Shown here piece by piece: positions 6,572-9,076 of a stretch of 9,076 nt of DNA. The position numbers and the translations under genes are program-made. Location: positions 1 to 9,076 of the forward strand of contig CAYRIF010000149.1 in assembly GCA_964424205.1 (NCBI GenBank), in the 5' to 3' direction. The stretch's first letter is position 1. Every line of letters starts with the position of its first letter. The notes beneath the pieces are model-generated. The model saw nothing but the letters and a program-made list of their open reading frames with translations. It had not been told where the DNA came from and ran no database searches. This DNA comes from CAYRIF01 sp964424205. GTDB lineage: Bacteria; Bacteroidota; Bacteroidia; Cytophagales; Cyclobacteriaceae.

Positions 6572-7087
6572 ATGAAAGCTTTAAAAATAATTGGAGCAAT
6601 GGTCTTGCTGCTTGCCATTGTGTATTTTATACTGCCCTCTACTGCGCATGTAGAACGTTCTATTGTGATTGACGCCCAGCCAGATGCTGTTTTTGCGCAT
6701 ATGAATGGCATGAAAAAATTTCATGAATGGTCACCTTGGGCAAGCTTGGATCCAGATATGAAAGTTACTTTTGAAGGTGCAGAAGAGGGAGTAGGCTCGA
6801 AAATGAGTTGGGAAAGTGAAGTACAAGAAGTTGGCAGTGGCAGCCAATGGATTGTGGAGAGTATTCCTAATAAATTTGTAAAAAATCATTTGACTTTTGG
6901 TCCTGATGCTGATCCAACGGAAGCTGCTTTTACTTTGATACCACAGGATGGTGGTACTAAAGTAACGTGGACATTTGATGCTAAGGATATGTCTGGTGGC
7001 GATAAAATATTTGCTACTTTTGCCGATAAAATGCTTGGACCACAGTATGAGCAAGGACTCAGCAATTTAAAAAAACTAGTTGAATAG
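6572..7087 (+). CDS. Membrane-anchored SRPBCC (START-like/polyketide cyclase 2) family protein
   Basis: The 171-residue product has one N-terminal membrane helix (about residues 4-21), then a single SRPBCC domain to the C-terminus. The domain opens with HVERSIVIDAQPDAVFAHMNGM, continues with FHEWSPWASLDPDMKVTFEG, VGSKMSWES and a long strand pattern ending in GGTKVTWTFDAKDM, and closes with the helix QYEQGLSNLKKLVE. This family folds into a helix-grip cup that binds hydrophobic ligands; for this group of anchored bacterial proteins the ligand is unknown. The length is typical for the group. It could lie inside or outside the membrane; the sequence does not settle this. It appears to be a single-gene unit with its own promoter, and the next gene converges on it. 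Confidence 0.88.
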   Translation: MKALKIIGAMVLLLAIVYFILPSTAHVERSIVIDAQPDAVFAHMNGMKKFHEWSPWASLDPDMKVTFEGAEEGVGSKMSWESEVQEVGSGSQWIVESIPNKFVKNHLTFGPDADPTEAAFTLIPQDGGTKVTWTFDAKDMSGGDKIFATFADKMLGPQYEQGLSNLKKLVE

Positions 7088-7108
7088 ACTTTGTTTGATT
7101 AGGAAAAT

Positions 7109-7168
7109 ATGGTCTTCGGTTATTGGCTGGCAATAATCTAAGATCATTTTAAAATGCTATGAGACCAT
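7109..7168 (+). other. Possible three-way-junction structure after the SRPBCC gene
   Basis: ATGGTCT (7109-7115) pairs perfectly with AGACCAT (7162-7168). Inside it lie a hairpin TTATTG-GCTGG-CAATAA (7120-7136) and a small palindrome CATTTTAAAATG (7145-7156). The whole could fold as a closed stem with two arms in the 3' region of the SRPBCC transcript, followed by a mildly T-rich stretch. It could be a terminator or stability element, or chance in AT-rich DNA. Confidence 0.3.
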
Positions 7169-7249
7169 TGATTTTATAAAAGTATTGGATTTAAAGTTGT
7201 ATGGTTAGCGCATTGACTCCAACTCTGGAGCGTCTGTGGGAGGAGGGTT

Positions 7250-8275
7250 TTAAAGTACCTTTCTCTCCACTTCTTTTTTTATCAACCCAAGAAATTCGTC
7301 CTGCTTATCAACATGAAAAGCCAATTTTGTAAAGGTCTTTTTGATGCCATAAAGCCCAATTAACGTATATTCCTTTTTTAGAGTTATCAGTATATTGTGG
7401 TTTTCTAACGCGCCTAGTGGGGATAGTTTTCTGATGTTGTCTTCTTTATGGATGAAACTCGTAAATACCGTTATGCTATCAATGTCTTTATAATCAATGC
7501 TTGTTTCATTTAGAATTCCATAACGAAGTTCCAGAGACTTTTTTTCGACCGAAATTGGTCTTTTTATAATCGATCGTATGATGGCAAAGACTTGTATTGC
7601 CATGTATATACTTAACCCCGAAAGAAGCCATGCGGCAGTTGTGTTCCACTTTGCCAGCAAGATGTGAAAAACAGAAGTCTCTATGAGCGTCATGAATATT
7701 AAAACAGCAAGTAACGAAATGGCTGGGCTTTCTTTGTGATAAGTAAATTCGTATGATTTCAACTTCTTTTTTTTCCACTGCACAAACCCATAGTAAATGA
7801 CCGCAACTTCGGTAGTAAATAACACGGCAATTTTGTTTGGAAATAGGTTTTGCGTCACATCTTTTAGTGCGGTATAGAAATCAGGTGTTGCCTTTCTTTT
7901 TATTTTATATTCCTTAATGCCCGTCCGGAATTTAATGGCAATTAGGCCCAATGCGAAAAGTTCTATCAAAGGAAGTCCCCAAGTTTTGAAAATGTTTAGG
8001 TAATATTGATTTTCAACTGGTAATATTACTGAGCCAATCAAAACACCAATTATAATCACCAGTACTACCGTATTTTTGGGAATGCTTGTTTTTCTAACGA
8101 GTACCAAATAGACCAGTGGAATTGTCAGCAACAAGTCTATGGTTATTCCAATGGATAAGGTATTTGTATGATTGATAAATACCGCTGATTTTGAAATTAT
8201 CAGAATGACTAAGAGCATTAACAGTGGAATGCCAAATAATAGTACCTGCCGATTAATATTTAGTATTTTGTTCAT
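7250..8275 (-). CDS. Uncharacterised multi-pass membrane protein with C-terminal PH-like region
   Basis: I do not recognise a named family. From the ATG at 8275 (MNKILNINRQ) the product has 341 residues; an in-frame ATG at 8338 would add 21. The shorter form is preferred because it gives a brief N-terminus before the first helix and has an AAGGG-like stretch about 5 nt upstream. Numbered from the short form, hydrophobic segments lie at about 10-29, 40-60, 68-86 and 99-115, then a soluble stretch, then two more helices at about 185-208 and 212-236. The C-terminal 100 residues look like a bacterial PH-type beta domain: ISVEKKSLELRYGILNETS, then IDYKDIDSITVF, then NILITLKKEYTLIGLYGIKK, ending in an amphipathic helix after FHVDKQDEFL. 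Such domains usually sit on the cytoplasmic face. TATATTTG on the minus strand at 8350-8357 is an exact -7 box. Confidence 0.78.
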   Translation of the reverse strand: MNKILNINRQVLLFGIPLLMLLVILIISKSAVFINHTNTLSIGITIDLLLTIPLVYLVLVRKTSIPKNTVVLVIIIGVLIGSVILPVENQYYLNIFKTWGLPLIELFALGLIAIKFRTGIKEYKIKRKATPDFYTALKDVTQNLFPNKIAVLFTTEVAVIYYGFVQWKKKKLKSYEFTYHKESPAISLLAVLIFMTLIETSVFHILLAKWNTTAAWLLSGLSIYMAIQVFAIIRSIIKRPISVEKKSLELRYGILNETSIDYKDIDSITVFTSFIHKEDNIRKLSPLGALENHNILITLKKEYTLIGLYGIKKTFTKLAFHVDKQDEFLGLIKKEVERKVL

Positions 8276-8349
8276 CTTTACCCTTTTAAAGTATAATACT
8301 CCATATTTTTTGTGGAATAGCAATATGGTTATGCCCATTGTATCCTGTA

Positions 8350-8357
8350 CAAATATA
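8350..8357 (-). promoter_or_regulatory. -7 box-like promoter element of the membrane protein gene
   Basis: The minus strand reads TATATTTG, an exact TAnnTTTG match, placing a start near 8343. That gives a leader of about 68 nt to the ATG at 8275, but almost none to the ATG at 8338, which favours the shorter protein. No good TTG -33 box is seen 17-23 bases upstream. Confidence 0.35.
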
Positions 8358-8458
8358 CTAATTTAGGAGGGAATATAGATTTAGTTTTGGTGTATATTTC
8401 TATGGCGATACTAGAGAACTTTCCACCTTGAATCAGGCAGTATTATATTTAATCGAGT

Positions 8459-8480
8459 GTAATCGTTCCCGAACTATTAC
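8459..8480. promoter_or_regulatory. 22-bp operator-like palindrome
   Basis: GTAATCGTTC (8459-8468) and GAACTATTAC (8471-8480) flank CC and match at 9 of 10 positions. It lies about 100 bp upstream of the -7 box of the membrane protein gene and downstream of the small membrane protein gene. No T run follows on either strand, so it looks more like a dimeric regulator site than a terminator. Confidence 0.4.
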
Positions 8481-8495
8481 CATTATTTTAGGAGT

Positions 8496-8530
8496 TGCTG
8501 AGTGAAGAATTAAAATCAGCAGGTTTTTTT
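8496..8530 (+). terminator. Intrinsic terminator-like hairpin with no plus-strand gene before it
   Basis: TGCTGA (8496-8501) pairs with TCAGCA (8516-8521) around a 14-base loop and is followed by GG and seven T (8524-8530). The orientation suits a plus-strand transcript, yet the nearest plus-strand gene ends at 7087. The minus-strand reading has no T run after the stem. The stem is short, so this is a modest call. Confidence 0.4.
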
Positions 8531-8561
8531 ACCAATACTATATTCTTTATGAATGTCAGGT

Positions 8562-8798
8562 CTAGTCCATTTTTTTAATATCCTTTACAAAAGGTGCCGC
8601 CTCACCTGTAGGGGTTGTGGAGCAGCCTTTGCTACTAAAACAGCCAACATTAAAAACAGCCTGAAATAACATAACACCACCAAAAAACAGGGATAACCTA
8701 TCCTCACTTTGGCTATAATTCCAAATAAAATAGAAACCAATTGCCAATTGAATGAGCCGTTGATAAGTCCATTTACTAATATAGGTTTTTACCATCAT
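8562..8798 (-). CDS. Small DUF2892/YgaP-type membrane protein with C-x5-C
   Basis: The 78-residue product has two hydrophobic segments, about 12-27 and 35-51, joined by a short polar turn (NYSQSEDRLS). The pattern RLIQLAIGFYFI, then LFFGGVMLFQAVFNVGCF, resembles the two-helix domain found alone or at the end of YgaP-type rhodaneses (DUF2892), in which the second helix ends near a Cys. Here the second helix runs into GCFSSKGCS, with Cys53 and Cys59, followed by a short soluble tail. The paired Cys could bind metal or form a disulfide; this is not shown. Two adjacent ATG codons (8796-8798 and 8793-8795) make the start uncertain by one residue. TATCTTCG on the minus strand (8812-8819) is a weak -7 candidate just upstream. 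Confidence 0.75.
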   Translation of the reverse strand: MMVKTYISKWTYQRLIQLAIGFYFIWNYSQSEDRLSLFFGGVMLFQAVFNVGCFSSKGCSTTPTGEAAPFVKDIKKMD

Positions 8799-9076
8799 AT
8801 AAATTTTGAGACGAAGATAGGTAGAAGCTTCATGTTTGAATGTAACAAAGGATACGTTCTGGTTGTTTTTAAATTGATTGAAAAGATATTTTGCTGCATG
8901 TATTTAGATTTCTCTCTCTGTTCGAAAAGACAACTATTAAAATTAGCGTTTAATTTAGAATGCTTCACGAATTTTAAATTGTTTGTCACCTCGACGATAG
9001 GAGAGGTCCAAGGCAGGCAGTAGATGAGGCTATTTCAACTATTTTTGTTTTATTAAAGGGCTAAAAAAATCAGTGG
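8799..9076. other. 278-bp right-end region without a supported gene
   Basis: Short open frames exist on both strands, but their translations show no domain, signal peptide or helix pattern that I trust. The stretch carries the possible REP-like sequence near 8985 and an exact TAnnTTTG box, TATTTTTG, at 9040-9047 on the plus strand. That box could begin a promoter for a gene beyond the window, although no -33 box is seen. Confidence 0.5.
8985..9008. repeat. Possible REP-like palindromic element
   Basis: The stretch contains ACCTC (8988-8992) and GAGGT (9003-9007) around GACGATAGGA. Its layout (GTCACCTCGACG, then GGAGAGGTC) resembles short dispersed intergenic repeats that I recall from Bacteroidota genomes. 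Only one copy is present in the window, so repetition cannot be shown here. Confidence 0.35.

Noticed and set aside
6418..6672. Plus-strand 84-codon frame before and into the SRPBCC gene
   Set aside because: Its second half is an out-of-frame reading of the SRPBCC gene and the first half shows no protein-like pattern.
6731..7054. Minus-strand 107-codon frame
   Set aside because: It is antisense to the SRPBCC domain, whose coding frame is well supported.
7506..7778. Minus-strand 90-codon frame
   Set aside because: It is a shifted frame inside the multi-pass membrane protein gene.
8795..8989. Minus-strand 64-codon frame whose stop overlaps the start of the small membrane protein gene
   Set aside because: The overlap looks like translational coupling, but the composition is random-like and no promoter or homology sign supports it.
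8709..9023. Plus-strand 104-codon frame at the right end
   Set aside because: It is antisense to the start of the small two-Cys membrane protein gene and its translation lacks signal peptide, helix or motif patterns.

Overview
The window is AT-rich DNA from a member of the Bacteroidota, probably a free-living flavobacterium- or cytophaga-type organism. Three things point there: SPII lipoproteins with acidic residues right after the lipid-bearing Cys (the Bacteroidota surface-export signal), promoter-like TAnnTTTG boxes, and few Shine-Dalgarno sequences. There is no rRNA, tRNA, CRISPR array, transposase or phage gene.

Left part (1-2774), polysaccharide use. The 3' end of a GH3 glycosidase gene (+) meets, tail to tail, two minus-strand lipoprotein genes. 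One encodes an unrecognised protein of two apparently duplicated beta-sandwich modules. The other encodes a GH13 alpha-amylase strikingly like the euryarchaeal (Thermococcus/Pyrococcus) enzymes, but without their zinc-site and disulfide residues. A perfect 12-bp inverted repeat separates these two genes. Upstream of the amylase lie a promoter-like TTGAAA-17-TACAAT and, just beyond it, two tandem 12-bp repeats resembling LacI-family half-sites. Together this looks like the edge of a starch/maltodextrin locus: the amylase would cut the polymer at the cell surface and the GH3 enzyme would trim glycosides. That pathway role is inferred.

Middle part (2775-6192). A secreted CapA-type metallophosphoesterase gene (-) is divergent from a lipoprotein gene (+) encoding nine gapless 34-residue TPRs. 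The promoter of the TPR gene is covered by a 23-bp near-palindrome. The TPR gene runs to within 2 bp of the 3' end of a histidine kinase gene (-). That kinase has two membrane helices, almost no extracytoplasmic loop, and no response regulator in view.

Right part (6193-9076). A long divergent intergenic region leads to a membrane-anchored SRPBCC/START-like protein gene (+). It is followed by a convergent gap with a possible three-way-junction structure, a multi-pass membrane protein gene (-) with a C-terminal PH-like region, an intergenic stretch with a 22-bp palindrome and an orphan plus-strand terminator, and a small two-Cys membrane protein gene (-). The last 278 bp hold no convincing gene, only a short REP-like sequence.

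I see no clear multi-gene defence or mobile system. The most interesting signals are the archaeal-type amylase with its candidate operator, and several unexplained palindromes in the intergenic regions.
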